A stretch of 64,000 bases of DNA from Acinetobacter calcoaceticus DSM 30006 = CIP 81.8 (GCF_000368965.1 NZ_KB849780.1:1116145-1180144); one strand, 5' to 3'; shown: positions 1 to 8,643, counted from the stretch's first letter. A program made the numbers and translations. Notes: generated by a model from the letters alone, not told the origin.

Positions 1-767
1 GGTAAATGCCAAGGATGGGTATCTATACGCTTATGTAGCTCAGCTCTTTTATCTTTCTCAATGAATGACCAAGCAACAAAGCCACCATCATTGAAATAGT
101 CATGGATTGCTGCGGCCATGTGTGGATTAATTCCCCTTACAGCAGGTCCAAATTGTCTCCACCATCCGCTTAACCAAGCTAGGTATATAGCCATCGCCCT
201 AACATTGGTGTCTAGTCCTGTATTACCGTTTTTATTACTCATAAGAGCAATGAGATGATGAACGTATTCAACAGCTACAGGAATCTGATCAAAAGGAATT
301 TCATCTATACCTTGTACACAAAAACGCTGGTGCACTAACTTGTAGGCATCAGAAAAGTTCAAGTTTTTAGTTTTTGCCACTAGTAAATGAATGGCATCGT
401 TGAGAGATACACGTTCAGATTTATGAGTTTTATGTTTTGGTTGAACTTCCCGATCTAGAATATCTAAAACCCATTTACGGAATTCTTTAGCAATCGCAGT
501 TTTTGCGAACATAGCAATAAGGTGACAACCTCGAAGTGAAAAAACTCTTATAGATTGCAAACCACCATTTGTTTTCATTTCTACTAACCGAGTCATATTT
601 GTAGAAAACTCTTCAATATTTCGATTAAACAGTTTAATTACAGCCGTTTCAGGATTTGCGTATCTTAAGGCTAACCCAATTTGGGTTGCCCCTATCCATA
701 GCTGTCCATCATCTATAGAAATTGGGTGTAAGTTCACTTCATTAAAGGTTAATGCTAGACTTGTCAT
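1..767 (-). CDS. P22AR-type phage antirepressor, cut by the window edge
   Basis: The reading frame opens at the ATG at 767 and is still open at base 1, so the C-terminus is missing. The first ~110 residues look like a P22AR_N/Bro-N DNA-binding domain (WIGATQIGLALRY, then FSLRGCHLIAMFAKT and AKEFRKWVLDIL). The second half carries the P22AR_C signature (AYKLVHQRF, IDEIPFDQIPVAVEYVHHL). That second half closely matches the C-terminal half of the gene at 36926-37777, whose N-terminus is different, so the two antirepressors share one C-terminal module. Proteins of this family inactivate a phage repressor and induce lysis. It lies downstream of the Arc-type gene at 836-991. Confidence 0.85.
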   Translation of the reverse strand, partial: MTSLALTFNEVNLHPISIDDGQLWIGATQIGLALRYANPETAVIKLFNRNIEEFSTNMTRLVEMKTNGGLQSIRVFSLRGCHLIAMFAKTAIAKEFRKWVLDILDREVQPKHKTHKSERVSLNDAIHLLVAKTKNLNFSDAYKLVHQRFCVQGIDEIPFDQIPVAVEYVHHLIALMSNKNGNTGLDTNVRAMAIYLAWLSGWWRQFGPAVRGINPHMAAAIHDYFNDGGFVAWSFIEKDKRAELHKRIDTHPWHL

Positions 768-793
768 ATCTGATCTCCTAACCGAGTTGGATA

Positions 794-826
794 GAAGCCC
801 CTAGTCCGCCAAGATTCAGGGGCTTC
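794..826. terminator. hairpin between Arc gene and antirepressor
   Basis: A perfect 9-bp stem, GAAGCCCCT at 794-802 and AGGGGCTTC at 818-826, lies between the Arc-type gene and the antirepressor. A T-rich tract follows on the plus strand only, so termination of the minus-strand transcript is uncertain. It may instead lower antirepressor expression or protect an RNA end. Confidence 0.45.
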
Positions 827-835
827 ATTGTTTTT

Positions 836-991
836 CTATTTAATGATTTTAGGCTGATCTTTTAGCCACTCTTCGATAATGAGATTTAATTGGGCTGTTA
901 ATGAACGTCTGCTTTGTTCAGCATTCTTTTTCAGCTCTTCAATCAATTCGCAAGGCATACGAACATTTAATTGTTTATCGTTTCTAGCCAT
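836..991 (-). CDS. Arc-type ribbon-helix-helix repressor (51 aa)
   Basis: This 51-codon gene starts at the ATG at 991. It reads MARNDKQLNVRMPCELIEEL and then a helix (SRRSLTAQLNLIIEEW), the ribbon-helix-helix pattern of Arc/Mnt. The length is close to Arc itself (53 aa). In P22, Arc represses the ant promoter, and this gene likewise sits directly upstream of an antirepressor, so it probably controls the antirepressor and itself. The shared operator region at 1011-1064 separates it from the divergent Arc-family gene at 1100. Confidence 0.85.
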   Translation of the reverse strand: MARNDKQLNVRMPCELIEELKKNAEQSRRSLTAQLNLIIEEWLKDQPKIIK

Positions 992-1010
992 ATAGTGTTC
1001 CGTATTGTGA

Positions 1011-1079
1011 TATCACGGTGATAATACTATTACGGTGCTAATATTGAAGTCAAGCACGGTACTAGCATATTCTTATAAA
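1011..1079. promoter_or_regulatory. Divergent Arc-type promoters with three operator repeats
   Basis: Three related 13-mers lie between the divergent Arc-type genes: TATCACGGTGATA (1011-1023, near-palindrome), TATTACGGTGCTA (1028-1040) and AAGCACGGTACTA (1052-1064). The minus-strand promoter reads TTGACT (1048-1053), 18-bp spacer, TAGTAT (1024-1029). The plus-strand candidate reads TTGAAG (1044-1049), 18-bp spacer, TATTCT (1068-1073). The operators lie inside or next to both promoters, so one repressor could shut off both directions. Confidence 0.65.
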
Positions 1080-1099
1080 AATTTTTGGACTTCACTTTG

Positions 1100-1549
1100 A
1101 TGGCTAGAACAGATCCTCAATTTAATTTACGTGTTCCACAAGAACTCAAACAACAAGTTGAAGATGCGGCTAAAGAAAGCGGTAGATCAATAAATGCTGA
1201 AGCAGTACATCGTCTAGAAGAGAGTTTTTTACGGTCCACTAATTTTAGCAACAATCAAGCTGATGTCAGAATAATCCCCTTAAAAGATGGTAAAAAGCGT
1301 GTCATTTATGGGAAATTGTTGAATACACTTGATTTAGATTACACACAGGAACTTTCAAGTCTTCGTGATGATATCCATCTATCTCTGGAAGTTTTAAGTA
1401 ACTCTTCTTTCTGGAATTCATTGAAGTTTTTTAATAAAGACATTCTGGTTTATAAAGGCAACAATCATATTGATGTTGTAGATAATGGAAAAAAAAGTCT
1501 TGGTTGGCTGATTGTTGAAGATCATTATGTACAAAAGTATAAGGAATAA
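1100..1549 (+). CDS. Arc-family DNA-binding protein with C-terminal extension
   Basis: The first ~45 residues (MARTDPQFNLRVPQELKQQV, then GRSINAEAVHRLEES) form an Arc-like ribbon-helix-helix domain. About 100 residues of unrecognised C-terminal sequence follow. I start at the ATG at 1100 because the Arc pattern begins there; a TTG at 1085 would add five residues. It is transcribed away from the other Arc-type gene and shares its operators. Longer Arc-like proteins of this kind are common in Acinetobacter prophages and probably act as transcription regulators. The role of the C-terminal part is unknown. Confidence 0.75.
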   Translation: MARTDPQFNLRVPQELKQQVEDAAKESGRSINAEAVHRLEESFLRSTNFSNNQADVRIIPLKDGKKRVIYGKLLNTLDLDYTQELSSLRDDIHLSLEVLSNSSFWNSLKFFNKDILVYKGNNHIDVVDNGKKSLGWLIVEDHYVQKYKE

Positions 1550-1775
1550 TGGGAAATCATTTAAATGTACAATATAATTTAAGACTTTCTTATAGCTTGA
1601 AGTAAAAGATTGCTTAATCTTCTAAAGAATTAAATCATTCTATGAATGCAGATATTTTAGCTCCGTTGGAGGAAAGCTTTGAGGGAAAAATTAAAAATTT
1701 AGGATATGTGCCTAATGAAGAGCTAATGAAATAGTTAGCAAAAATATTGGATGGGTTTAGCGTGGTAGTTAATAA

Positions 1776-2525
1776 GTGATACATAATATAAAAAACAAAT
1801 TTGAAGATTTTCTCTATAACAACAAACAAATAGGATTAGTCTTTATCTTATTATTAATAATATTATTAATCTCACCTATTTCTGTTTATGGAATGATATT
1901 TTTCAACCCCATTTCACAAGAGGAGGTAAATTATTATTCAAAGTTTGGGGCATGGTTTACTACTTTAGGTGCAATTTTTACAGTAATTAATACTATTGTA
2001 GTTATTTACTTAATGATTTGGTTACATAGGAAAGAAACGAGTATAAGTCTTTTGTCACAAATAACTGAACTAAGAGAGAATATTGTTGAAATTCAATACA
2101 CTATAAGCTCTGAAATTGAATATTTTAATGTTCGTCAATACGATATCTATGAAACTTTACATGAACAAAAATATCAAAGGGGGTTTCATTTTTACGGTCA
2201 TGATGAATTATATGAACAAGAAATTATTAATCTTAATGAAATTACTAAAAAAACTGAATATTTATACGCAAATATTTTATCCTTCAAAGAGCAGTTTAAT
2301 AATTTTTCTCGCATAGATTTTATTAATTATCAAAATAAATCAAAAATTATAAGTTTAATTAATGAAACAATTGTATTGAATAAGCCTTCCACAGAATATA
2401 AAAAAAGCTTTATTGTTGGAAGTAGAGAGGATGCTGAGCCAGAAGATATGATTGAAGTAGCAAAAATAAATTCATTGAAATACATTGATAAAATGCTTGA
2501 AATATTAGAAAAAAAAGCACCCTAG
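1776..2525 (+). CDS. Two-TM membrane protein with cytoplasmic coiled coil
   Basis: The family is not recognised. The protein has a GTG start, a first membrane segment at about residues 19-43 (VFILLLIILLISPISVYG), a second at about 58-83 (FTTLGAIFTVINTIVVIYL), and then a charged, helical cytoplasmic part. The plan of two helices plus coiled coil recurs at 7379-8047 and in other genes of this window. The last codons (KKAP and stop) lie inside the palindromic terminator shared with the convergent neighbour. Base composition is very AT-rich. Membrane-bound phage exclusion is a guess from context only. Confidence 0.7.
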   Translation: MIHNIKNKFEDFLYNNKQIGLVFILLLIILLISPISVYGMIFFNPISQEEVNYYSKFGAWFTTLGAIFTVINTIVVIYLMIWLHRKETSISLLSQITELRENIVEIQYTISSEIEYFNVRQYDIYETLHEQKYQRGFHFYGHDELYEQEIINLNEITKKTEYLYANILSFKEQFNNFSRIDFINYQNKSKIISLINETIVLNKPSTEYKKSFIVGSREDAEPEDMIEVAKINSLKYIDKMLEILEKKAP

Positions 2526-2538
2526 GGTGCTTTTTTTT
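2509..2538. terminator. Perfect 30-bp palindromic bidirectional terminator
   Basis: Eight A residues, the palindrome GCACCCTAGGGTGC and eight T residues make a perfect inverted repeat that works on both strands. Both flanking genes end inside it: the plus gene stops at 2523-2525 and the minus gene at 2524-2522. Each therefore takes its last four residues, KKAP, from the terminator. Confidence 0.92.
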
Positions 2539-3214
2539 GAGAATAAATAAATTTATCAAATAAAAAATTATTATTATCCATATTGTTTTTGAAAAATTTA
2601 AATCGTTGTTTCATATATTGATGATTAATATCCCAATAAATTATATCAAAAGAATTATTATTCAATTCACTCATACTTTTTACTATTATATTAATTTTCA
2701 AATTAAGCTTATCTTTACTTTTTATGAAACTTTGAAAATCACTTATACTCCCACTTTCTACATGTTCAATAGCAATATTTCTTGCAAATCCATTTTCACA
2801 GCAAAGGCCCAACTCAATAATTTGATATTCCTTCATATTAGCTACATTTTCAATTTTGACGTGAAAAAAAGGTTGTAATTTCTTTTGTTCATTAAGTGCT
2901 GTTTCTTCATATTGCGCTTTCATCTCTGAGAGCTGATCTTCTTGTATTTCAGTTGTTTTTTTCATTTCTTCAACTTGAGCAGTTAAAGCTTGAGTATTGT
3001 GGCTCAACTCTTCTGCTTGCAGAACTAAGGCTTGTTGACTTTGATAGTAACCAACTACTACCCAAAGAAAAGCAAGTGGTGATGATACACCTGCTATAAA
3101 ATCTCCAATTTCATTTAATGTAGAGGGTATTGGTTTCTTGATTAATAAATAAACAATTATTAAAATCCAGATAAAAGTAAGTATCCATCCAATTTTTACA
3201 ACATTTTTAACCAT
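2522..3214 (-). CDS. Membrane-anchored coiled-coil protein, unknown function
   Basis: The family is not recognised. It starts MVKNVVKIGWILTFIWI; a first membrane helix covers about residues 7-26 and a second about 36-57 (FIAGVSSPLAFLWVVVGYY). A long glutamine/glutamate-rich coiled coil follows (about 58-110), then a globular C-terminal half. The upstream neighbour (3287) is divergent. It ends convergently with 1776-2525 in a shared terminator. It is probably an inner-membrane protein expressed from the prophage; function unknown. Confidence 0.7.
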   Translation of the reverse strand: MVKNVVKIGWILTFIWILIIVYLLIKKPIPSTLNEIGDFIAGVSSPLAFLWVVVGYYQSQQALVLQAEELSHNTQALTAQVEEMKKTTEIQEDQLSEMKAQYEETALNEQKKLQPFFHVKIENVANMKEYQIIELGLCCENGFARNIAIEHVESGSISDFQSFIKSKDKLNLKINIIVKSMSELNNNSFDIIYWDINHQYMKQRFKFFKNNMDNNNFLFDKFIYSQKKAP

Positions 3215-3286
3215 AGTCTTACGTTCATAAGGTTTTTATAAACTTATAATCTATCAATAATTATAAAAAATATGAATGAGCAGATT

Positions 3287-3907
3287 ATGTGCGCAAACTA
3301 TGAACCTATATCTAAAGACCGGGTACACATACTAGATCTCTTTCAACCCACTTTCGAATATAAAGCGGATGTTTATCCGGGTTACGACTGCCCTCTTATA
3401 TTTTCCAAAGATGGCCATATTGAATGGCGACAAGTAAAGTTCGGTATGATCCCGCCTTGGAACCATGATTTGAAGTTCTCTAAGTACACATACAATGCCA
3501 GAACTGAAACTGTAGATAAAAAGCCAAGTTTTAGGCATGCATGGGCTAAAAGCCAGTTTGCTTTAATCCCAGTCGAAAAAATTTATGAGCCTAGGTATGT
3601 GAATGGCAAAGCTGAAAGATGGGGAATTTATCGAGAGGACGGCTTACCTTTTACAGTTGCTGCTATTTATGATTCAACTGTGATTGATGGCCAACAAATT
3701 AGATCTATGTCGATGCTGACTATTAATGCAGATAATCACCCTTTTATGTCACAGTTTCATAAGCCAGAAGATGAAAAGAGATCTATCATCGTAATTCCTG
3801 AAGAATACAGAAACGATTGGCTTAACTGTAAAAAAGAAGATGCCGATCAATTTTTCTTTGAAATGCCCTTAGGTGAATTTACTGCTGATTTCTTCCCTAG
3901 ACCTTAA
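3287..3907 (+). CDS. SRAP / HMCES-YedK-type abasic-site protein
   Basis: I start at the ATG at 3287, not 3272, because SRAP proteins must begin Met-Cys: after Met removal, Cys2 crosslinks covalently to abasic sites in single-stranded DNA. The protein reads MCANYEPI and carries the expected active-site elements: YNARTETV (Asn), PVEKIYEPRY (Glu) and NADNHPFM (His). Length (206 aa) is typical. A TATAAT-like element at 3245-3250 could be its -10. It stands near umuDC, so this arm carries several DNA-damage functions. An alternative role is shielding phage DNA during replication. Confidence 0.9.
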   Translation: MCANYEPISKDRVHILDLFQPTFEYKADVYPGYDCPLIFSKDGHIEWRQVKFGMIPPWNHDLKFSKYTYNARTETVDKKPSFRHAWAKSQFALIPVEKIYEPRYVNGKAERWGIYREDGLPFTVAAIYDSTVIDGQQIRSMSMLTINADNHPFMSQFHKPEDEKRSIIVIPEEYRNDWLNCKKEDADQFFFEMPLGEFTADFFPRP

Positions 3908-4009
3908 TTTATATAAAATTTAAATACTTAATTCAGTATAATAATTTTAAATTCATGATTATATTAGAGTATTATTGTGTTAAATCAATTTTTAGTTTTG
4001 AGATAATTC

Positions 4010-5323
4010 GTGGATATTCTAATTGTAGGGAATGGTTTTGATCTATCCCATTTTTTACCAACTAAATATGACCATTTTATGGAAGCAATGAAATCCATTG
4101 AAGGCTTTCAAGGTTCATCTGGAATGGAATTTGATGATATTTATAAAATTTTATATGTAAAAGAAGCATATTTTTTCAATAAAACAAAAGAACTATATAA
4201 ATATGACTTAATTAAATTAGATAAAGACCAAGTTCAGACATTTAAAGTAATGCTTCAGCAAAATATTTGGTATAAATATTTCTTAAATCACGTTAATGAT
4301 ATTCAAACTTGGATTGACTTTGAGCAAAAAATCGAAGAAGCACTTATACATGCAGTAAAGGCAATAAATATTGTTAATGAAAAACATTCAACTACTAGAT
4401 TTTTTAACTCACCAATTTTCACTACACCCCGAGACAATCCAAACTCTTACTTTTTCACTGAGTTTCAATTTAATATACTTACATGTTTAACTTTTATTAT
4501 ACCAAATCCTCAGAATGCATCTGCTTCTGTTCGAGTGGGGTCATTAAATAGTAATTACTTTAAATCACCCGTTAGTGAAATCTATGGCTTAGATAGTTCT
4601 AAATTTATTTCTTTCTTACAAAAAGAACTCGATAAATTTATAGAGATATTTAATCTATATTTAGAGTTAATAATTAATAACTTAGTTCCTATTCAAATGT
4701 TTAAAAAAGATAAATTAAAAGAGATAGATAAAGTTTATTCATTTAATTACACAAATACATTTGAAAAATTTTATAATAATGAAATAAATATAAATTATCT
4801 GCATGGAAAATTTGGTTCTAATCAAAATTTAGTTCTTGGAATTTCAGATCTCAATGATGCATCTCTTAAAAGATTAAAAGCATATGGTTTTACAAAATAT
4901 CATCAGAAATTATTAAATGAAACTGATTATACATTTTTACATGAAATTATTACAAAATATAATGATGATTTAAAGGATCATGAAAATGCTCTTATAAATT
5001 TTAGGTCAAGTATCACTGATCACGCTCTTAGATCTCATGCAACTCAAACTTTGGATCAAGTAAAGAATCGACTTTCAAATATAAATTTGAATTTTTATAT
5101 TTGGGGACATTCATTAGATGTTTCAGATGAAAGTTATATTAAAGAAATTTTTTCTTTTAATGAACATATGGATAATAATGTTCATGTAACTGTATATCAT
5201 TTCAATAAGGTAGCAAAATTTGATCTATTAGCAAACTTAATTTATATTTTAGGGAAGGAAAAAGTAGAATATTGGATGAAGAATAAATGGTTAACTTTTA
5301 AACCTAATCCAGAAATTATTTAA
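4010..5323 (+). CDS. AbiH-family abortive infection protein
   Basis: The GTG-started protein (437 aa) opens with the AbiH signature ILIVGNGFDLSHFLPTKYDHF. Near its C-terminus is the matching IWGHSLDVSDESYIKEIF. Both blocks are hallmarks of the AbiH family, first described in lactococci as phage abortive-infection proteins. The middle part is very AT-rich. It stands alone on the plus strand between the SRAP gene and umuD, in the arm where prophages carry cargo. The likely role is exclusion of competing phages; the mechanism is not known. Confidence 0.85.
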   Translation: MDILIVGNGFDLSHFLPTKYDHFMEAMKSIEGFQGSSGMEFDDIYKILYVKEAYFFNKTKELYKYDLIKLDKDQVQTFKVMLQQNIWYKYFLNHVNDIQTWIDFEQKIEEALIHAVKAINIVNEKHSTTRFFNSPIFTTPRDNPNSYFFTEFQFNILTCLTFIIPNPQNASASVRVGSLNSNYFKSPVSEIYGLDSSKFISFLQKELDKFIEIFNLYLELIINNLVPIQMFKKDKLKEIDKVYSFNYTNTFEKFYNNEININYLHGKFGSNQNLVLGISDLNDASLKRLKAYGFTKYHQKLLNETDYTFLHEIITKYNDDLKDHENALINFRSSITDHALRSHATQTLDQVKNRLSNINLNFYIWGHSLDVSDESYIKEIFSFNEHMDNNVHVTVYHFNKVAKFDLLANLIYILGKEKVEYWMKNKWLTFKPNPEII

Positions 5324-5363
5324 AATTTTATTGAAGAATAATATCTTTAAATTTAGAAAGAGG

Positions 5364-5492
5364 ATGTCTCAATTAAAAAAATGGGGCTATAACCTCTTTT
5401 CACTTGAAGAAATTCCGACCAAATGCACAATGAAGCGCGACAAGTTACGACTAGTTATTATTTATCCACAACTTTTTAAATTTGAAATTTAA
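5364..5492 (+). CDS. Possible 42-aa ORF upstream of umuD
   Basis: An ATG at 5364 preceded closely by AGAGG opens a 42-residue frame (MSQLKKWGYNLFSLEEIPTK, then KRDKLRLVIIYPQLFKFEI). The amino acid mix looks protein-like and the frame ends 57 bp before umuD. I do not recognise it. Without it, the 190 bp between AbiH and umuD would be empty. It could be a small regulator or a gene remnant. Confidence 0.4.
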   Translation: MSQLKKWGYNLFSLEEIPTKCTMKRDKLRLVIIYPQLFKFEI

Positions 5493-5548
5493 CTAAACTC
5501 TAGCATATCATCTTGAATATGTTACAAATTCAAGTTAGGGGATATTCT

Positions 5549-6049
5549 ATGAGCGAAATTGCACCATCCATTATCCAGATAAAACCATATCTACAAAGTA
5601 GTATTGTTTTATCTGAAGCCCTATCAATCAAGCAAGTTATACCAACTACTCATATGCTTGTCCCCTATGCTCTAGAGAAGATTTCGGCAGGTTTTCCCAG
5701 CCCAGCACAAGATTACATCGACAAAGCTCTCGATATGAACGAGCACTTAATAAAAAATGAAACTGCTACGTTTATTGTCAAAGTTGCTTCGCTTTCTATG
5801 TTGAATGCAGGAATCGAAATTGATGACGAGCTGATTGTCGATCGTAGTCTTGATGCCAAACACGGCGATATTGTAGTCGCACTAATCGATAATGATTTTA
5901 CGGTTAAGCGTCTGATGATTGATGAATCGGGTCAGTGGCTTAAAGCAGAAAACCCTGAGTATAAAAATATTTATCTGGCAGATGGACAGGAACTAATTAT
6001 CTGGGGCGTTGTCACTCATATCATTAAAATGACAAGAAAAAGATCATGA
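5549..6049 (+). CDS. umuD: UmuD-like S24 peptidase, DNA polymerase V accessory protein
   Basis: I start at the ATG at 5549, which has TAGGGG upstream. The protein (166 aa) is LexA/UmuD-like. It has the self-cleavage region [11 protein letters not shown], with Ala-Gly at the cut site, then [15 protein letters not shown] with the nucleophilic Ser, and [10 protein letters not shown] with the general-base Lys. Cleaved UmuD' joins UmuC to form translesion polymerase V. The longer N-terminus recalls UmuDAb of Acinetobacter, which also represses SOS genes. It overlaps umuC by ATGA, so the two are translationally coupled. Confidence 0.9.
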   Translation: MSEIAPSIIQIKPYLQSSIVLSEALSIKQVIPTTHMLVPYALEKISAGFPSPAQDYIDKALDMNEHLIKNETATFIVKVASLSMLNAGIEIDDELIVDRSLDAKHGDIVVALIDNDFTVKRLMIDESGQWLKAENPEYKNIYLADGQELIIWGVVTHIIKMTRKRS

Positions 6050-7344
6050 AACATGAGAATAAAGTCTTTTTTCTCATCGATGTGAATAACATGTACGTTT
6101 CATGTGAGAGAGTCTTTGACCCAAGTTTGAATAATAAGCCTGTGATTGTTCTCAGCAATAACGATGGGTGTGCCGTTGCTCGCAGCAATGAATCAAAAGC
6201 GCTAGGCATTAAAATGGGCGTTCCACTATTCCAGATCAAAGATATAGTTCAGCAAAACAAGGTAATTGTACTTTCAAGCAACTATGCAATGTATGCAGAA
6301 ATGTCGAGACGTTTCCATAAGATTCTGAGCTCTTACGTAACCGCAGAAGATGTTGAACCTTATTCGATTGATGAATGCTTTGTTGATTTCACAGCTTATG
6401 AGAAGAACTTTGATTTAGAGAAAGTTGGCCAAGAGATGCGTAAACAAATTTGGAAGTGGCTTGGCTTACCAGTCTGTATTGGTATCGGCAGAAGTAAAAC
6501 AGAATCTAAGATTGCAAATTATATTGCTAAAAAGAATTCTGGCTTTAACAGTGTGTGCGATCTCGTAAATATGGATCCATGCAATAAAGAATATTACTTC
6601 GCTCAAATAGACGTTTCAGAAGTTTGGGGCGTGGGCCGTAAGCACTCAAAAAAGTTGCAAAGCATGGGAATTAATACGGTGCTTGATTTAGCTTGTGCTG
6701 AGCCTCGAGAGATGCAAAAGAAATTTTCTATCGTCATGGCTCGCACGATCTACGAACTCCAAGGCATCTCATGCATTGAGATCGAACATACTCCCCCATC
6801 AAAAAAACAAATTGTTGCCAGCCGGTCTTTCGGTGGTCGCGTAACTGAATTAACAGATCTAAAAGAAGCTATCTCAATGTATGCGCAAGATGCATGTAAG
6901 AGGCTACGTGATGAAGAGCTTTTATGCGGATGTATGATTGCTTTTGTGCAGTCAAATCCTTTTGATCCCAATGTGCCCTTTTACAATAAATCTATTACAG
7001 GATCTTTTTCAGAACCGACTGACTGCGCATTAGATTTTGTCAAAGCAGCGACAAGGATGTTAAATGAAATCTATAAGGAAGGAATTAAATATAAAAAATG
7101 TGGTGTAGTGCTGACATGTTTAGAGCCAAAATCTGGCCATACTTATGACTTATTAACTGACTTTAAACATATAGAGAAAAAGGAATGTTTGATGCAAGCT
7201 ATGGATGGTATCCATAGCAAGTTTGGAAAGAAGAAATTAGGTGTCGGCCCATGTTTTGTTCCCAATCGAAACTGGTCGATGTCACGAGACAAACTTAGTA
7301 GAAATCCATTTAAGTGGGATGAATTACTAATTATAAAAAATTAA
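6046..7344 (+). CDS. umuC: UmuC, Y-family DNA polymerase V catalytic subunit
   Basis: The 432-aa protein has the Y-family palm residues: [17 protein letters not shown] near the N-terminus (first acidic residue) and [10 protein letters not shown] (catalytic Asp-Glu). Fingers residues ([13 protein letters not shown]) and helix-hairpin-helix sequence ([13 protein letters not shown]) are also present. The C-terminus ([17 protein letters not shown]) is the sequence duplicated as a remnant at 8152-8211. It performs error-prone synthesis across lesions with UmuD'. Full length, with no frameshift seen. Confidence 0.93.
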   Translation: MKHENKVFFLIDVNNMYVSCERVFDPSLNNKPVIVLSNNDGCAVARSNESKALGIKMGVPLFQIKDIVQQNKVIVLSSNYAMYAEMSRRFHKILSSYVTAEDVEPYSIDECFVDFTAYEKNFDLEKVGQEMRKQIWKWLGLPVCIGIGRSKTESKIANYIAKKNSGFNSVCDLVNMDPCNKEYYFAQIDVSEVWGVGRKHSKKLQSMGINTVLDLACAEPREMQKKFSIVMARTIYELQGISCIEIEHTPPSKKQIVASRSFGGRVTELTDLKEAISMYAQDACKRLRDEELLCGCMIAFVQSNPFDPNVPFYNKSITGSFSEPTDCALDFVKAATRMLNEIYKEGIKYKKCGVVLTCLEPKSGHTYDLLTDFKHIEKKECLMQAMDGIHSKFGKKKLGVGPCFVPNRNWSMSRDKLSRNPFKWDELLIIKN

Positions 7345-7378
7345 AATATAATTATTTTTTTAATACGTTTATGACTAC

Positions 7379-8047
7379 ATGGAAATTCTGAAAAAAACGT
7401 CTTTTTGGTTCTTTGTAACTGCAATTGTCTACTGTGTAGCAATGCTAATTTTTATTTCTTTAAAAACTTTCCTCTTCGAAAGTGCAGAAATGATTTCTGC
7501 TTTTGGATCAATTCTAGGAGCTTTAGCAGCTTTTTTTGCAGCGTTTACGGCCCTATATGTTTTTAATGGCTGGAGAGTAACCGAGGATCATAGAACACAA
7601 AATACACATATAAATAGTGCAGTAAATTCATTCTTTAATTTGCAAAACTCTTTAAAGTCAACCTTAGATCAAACTATTGAAATTAGTAACCTTTGTTCTC
7701 AACAAATTTTAGATTTTAAAGATAGAACACAGATACTCATAATAACAAGTAAAATACAAACCGAAATTTCGTTTTTTCTTCGAGAATTTAAAATTCACTT
7801 GCAAATGTTTTCAACAATCAGCAATACAATAAGTTTATGTGAGGAATATGAGAGAGTCATAGATGATCTAGAAAATGCAATATCGAAAAAGTATGGATTC
7901 CTAATTGAGGCGACACGAGATAAAACACCAAGCGAAATATCAGATGCCTATAAAATTTACTCAGCCTATATAGCTGGAGATCTAGTTGTGCATTTACATA
8001 ATAAGATAATTTTAGATATTACTAAGAGATCAAAAGCTACAGACTAA
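7379..8047 (+). CDS. Two-TM membrane protein, moron downstream of umuC
   Basis: The family is not recognised (222 aa). Two N-terminal membrane helices (about residues 9-28 and 39-65, AFGSILGALAAFFAAFTALY) precede a helical cytoplasmic domain. The design resembles 1776-2525. It starts 34 bp after umuC, and its own end is followed by a lysozyme remnant and a umuC remnant. It therefore looks like a gene inserted into an ancestral umuC/lysozyme junction. A membrane-based superinfection role is speculation. Confidence 0.65.
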   Translation: MEILKKTSFWFFVTAIVYCVAMLIFISLKTFLFESAEMISAFGSILGALAAFFAAFTALYVFNGWRVTEDHRTQNTHINSAVNSFFNLQNSLKSTLDQTIEISNLCSQQILDFKDRTQILIITSKIQTEISFFLREFKIHLQMFSTISNTISLCEEYERVIDDLENAISKKYGFLIEATRDKTPSEISDAYKIYSAYIAGDLVVHLHNKIILDITKRSKATD

Positions 8048-8059
8048 TCTAAATATGAG

Positions 8060-8150
8060 CTGTGCATCCTGATAGCAGAATGCACAGTAAAACCAGATAC
8101 TTCATATGAATATTCTGTTACCGATCCAGTCATAGAAAAATTTTTCCTGA
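8060..8150 (-). pseudogene. Lysozyme 3'-end remnant A with its terminator hairpin
   Basis: Read on the minus strand, 8150-8102 encodes QEKFFYDWIGNRIFI and stop, matching the end of the intact lysozyme at 9359 (QEQFFYGWIANRISL and stop). The stop is followed by a stem (CTGTGCAT 8080-8087 / 8060-8067) equivalent to the intact gene's terminator. Everything upstream of QEK is gone. It is a divergent relative, not a recent copy. Confidence 0.85.
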
Positions 8151-8151
8151 T

Positions 8152-8211
8152 CGAACTTGGTCGATGTCGAGAGATAAATTGAGTAGAAATCCTTTATTAT
8201 TGATCGTATGA
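8152..8211 (+). pseudogene. umuC 3'-end remnant
   Basis: The plus strand encodes [14 protein letters not shown] followed by LLLIV and stop. The first fourteen residues match the C-terminal part of UmuC ([14 protein letters not shown]) with silent differences in the DNA. The fragment is fused at its left to lysozyme remnant A and at its right to hairpin B. It is a recombination scar and not expected to be functional. Confidence 0.85.
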
Positions 8212-8334
8212 GCTGTGCATTCTGTTTTCAGGATGCGCAGCAAAACCAAAATTTCATAATGAAATGCGGTTAGCGATCCAACCGTAAAAGAATTGCTCTT
8301 GGCTTGGATTTCACTCACAGATTTTGATATAGCC
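8212..8334 (-). pseudogene. Lysozyme 3'-end remnant B with hairpin
   Basis: Read on the minus strand, 8334-8254 encodes GYIKICE, an in-frame TGA, then NPSQEQFFYGWIANRISL and stop. It is nearly identical to the end of the intact lysozyme, where the TGA position is an Arg codon. The hairpin GCTGTGCAT (8212-8220) / ATGCGCAGC (8233-8241) follows. It is closer to the intact gene than remnant A is. Confidence 0.88.
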
Positions 8335-8497
8335 ATGGCTTTATCTTATAAGACTAAAATTGCTATTTTCTAGATCTGTCAACCAATTTTTATTGCTAAA
8401 ATTTTAGTTTGTCAACTCAATATACTTTTTATAAAAAACAAAATAAATTTGGAAAGCACCTTAGATAATTACTCTTTCGAACATCTAATAAATTACT

Positions 8498-8519
8498 AAA
8501 GCCCTCTCTTGAGGGCTTT
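8498..8519. terminator. Bidirectional terminator
   Basis: A perfect stem AAAGCCCTC / GAGGGCTTT with a TCTT loop. It lies between the plus-strand umuC arm and the minus-strand late genes. Confidence 0.75.
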
Positions 8520-8615
8520 CCCCTATTTCTATCCATAATCAACTTTAGCAGCACATTCATTACCTTTTGCAATCATATCAACCGCCCAAAGGATAATAAC
8601 TTTACTCCAAATAAT

Positions 8616-8643
8616 AAAAACCCGCATATATTTGCGGGTTTTT
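8616..8643. terminator. Bidirectional terminator after the secreted-protein gene
   Basis: An 11-bp stem AAAAACCCGCA (8616-8626) / TGCGGGTTTTT (8633-8643) sits 10 bp beyond the stop of the 8654-9160 gene. Its T-run on the minus strand fits as the final terminator of the late transcript. Confidence 0.8.

Noticed and set aside
1642..1734. 30-codon plus-strand frame (MNADILAPLEESFEGKI) between 1549 and 1776
   Set aside because: Too short and without a clear ribosome-binding site; it could be a gene remnant, but I cannot support it as a gene.
1635..1829. 64-aa minus-strand frame
   Set aside because: Hydrophobic, low-complexity product of AT-rich DNA overlapping the start of the 1776 gene; no ribosome-binding site.
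5458..5510. UmuDAb/LexA-type operator upstream of umuD
   Set aside because: AT-rich near-palindromes are present, but none matches an operator well enough to claim.
8130..8336. 68-aa minus-strand frame
   Set aside because: It is an out-of-frame reading of the lysozyme and umuC remnants; the true match is in the frame encoding QEQFFYGWIANRISL.
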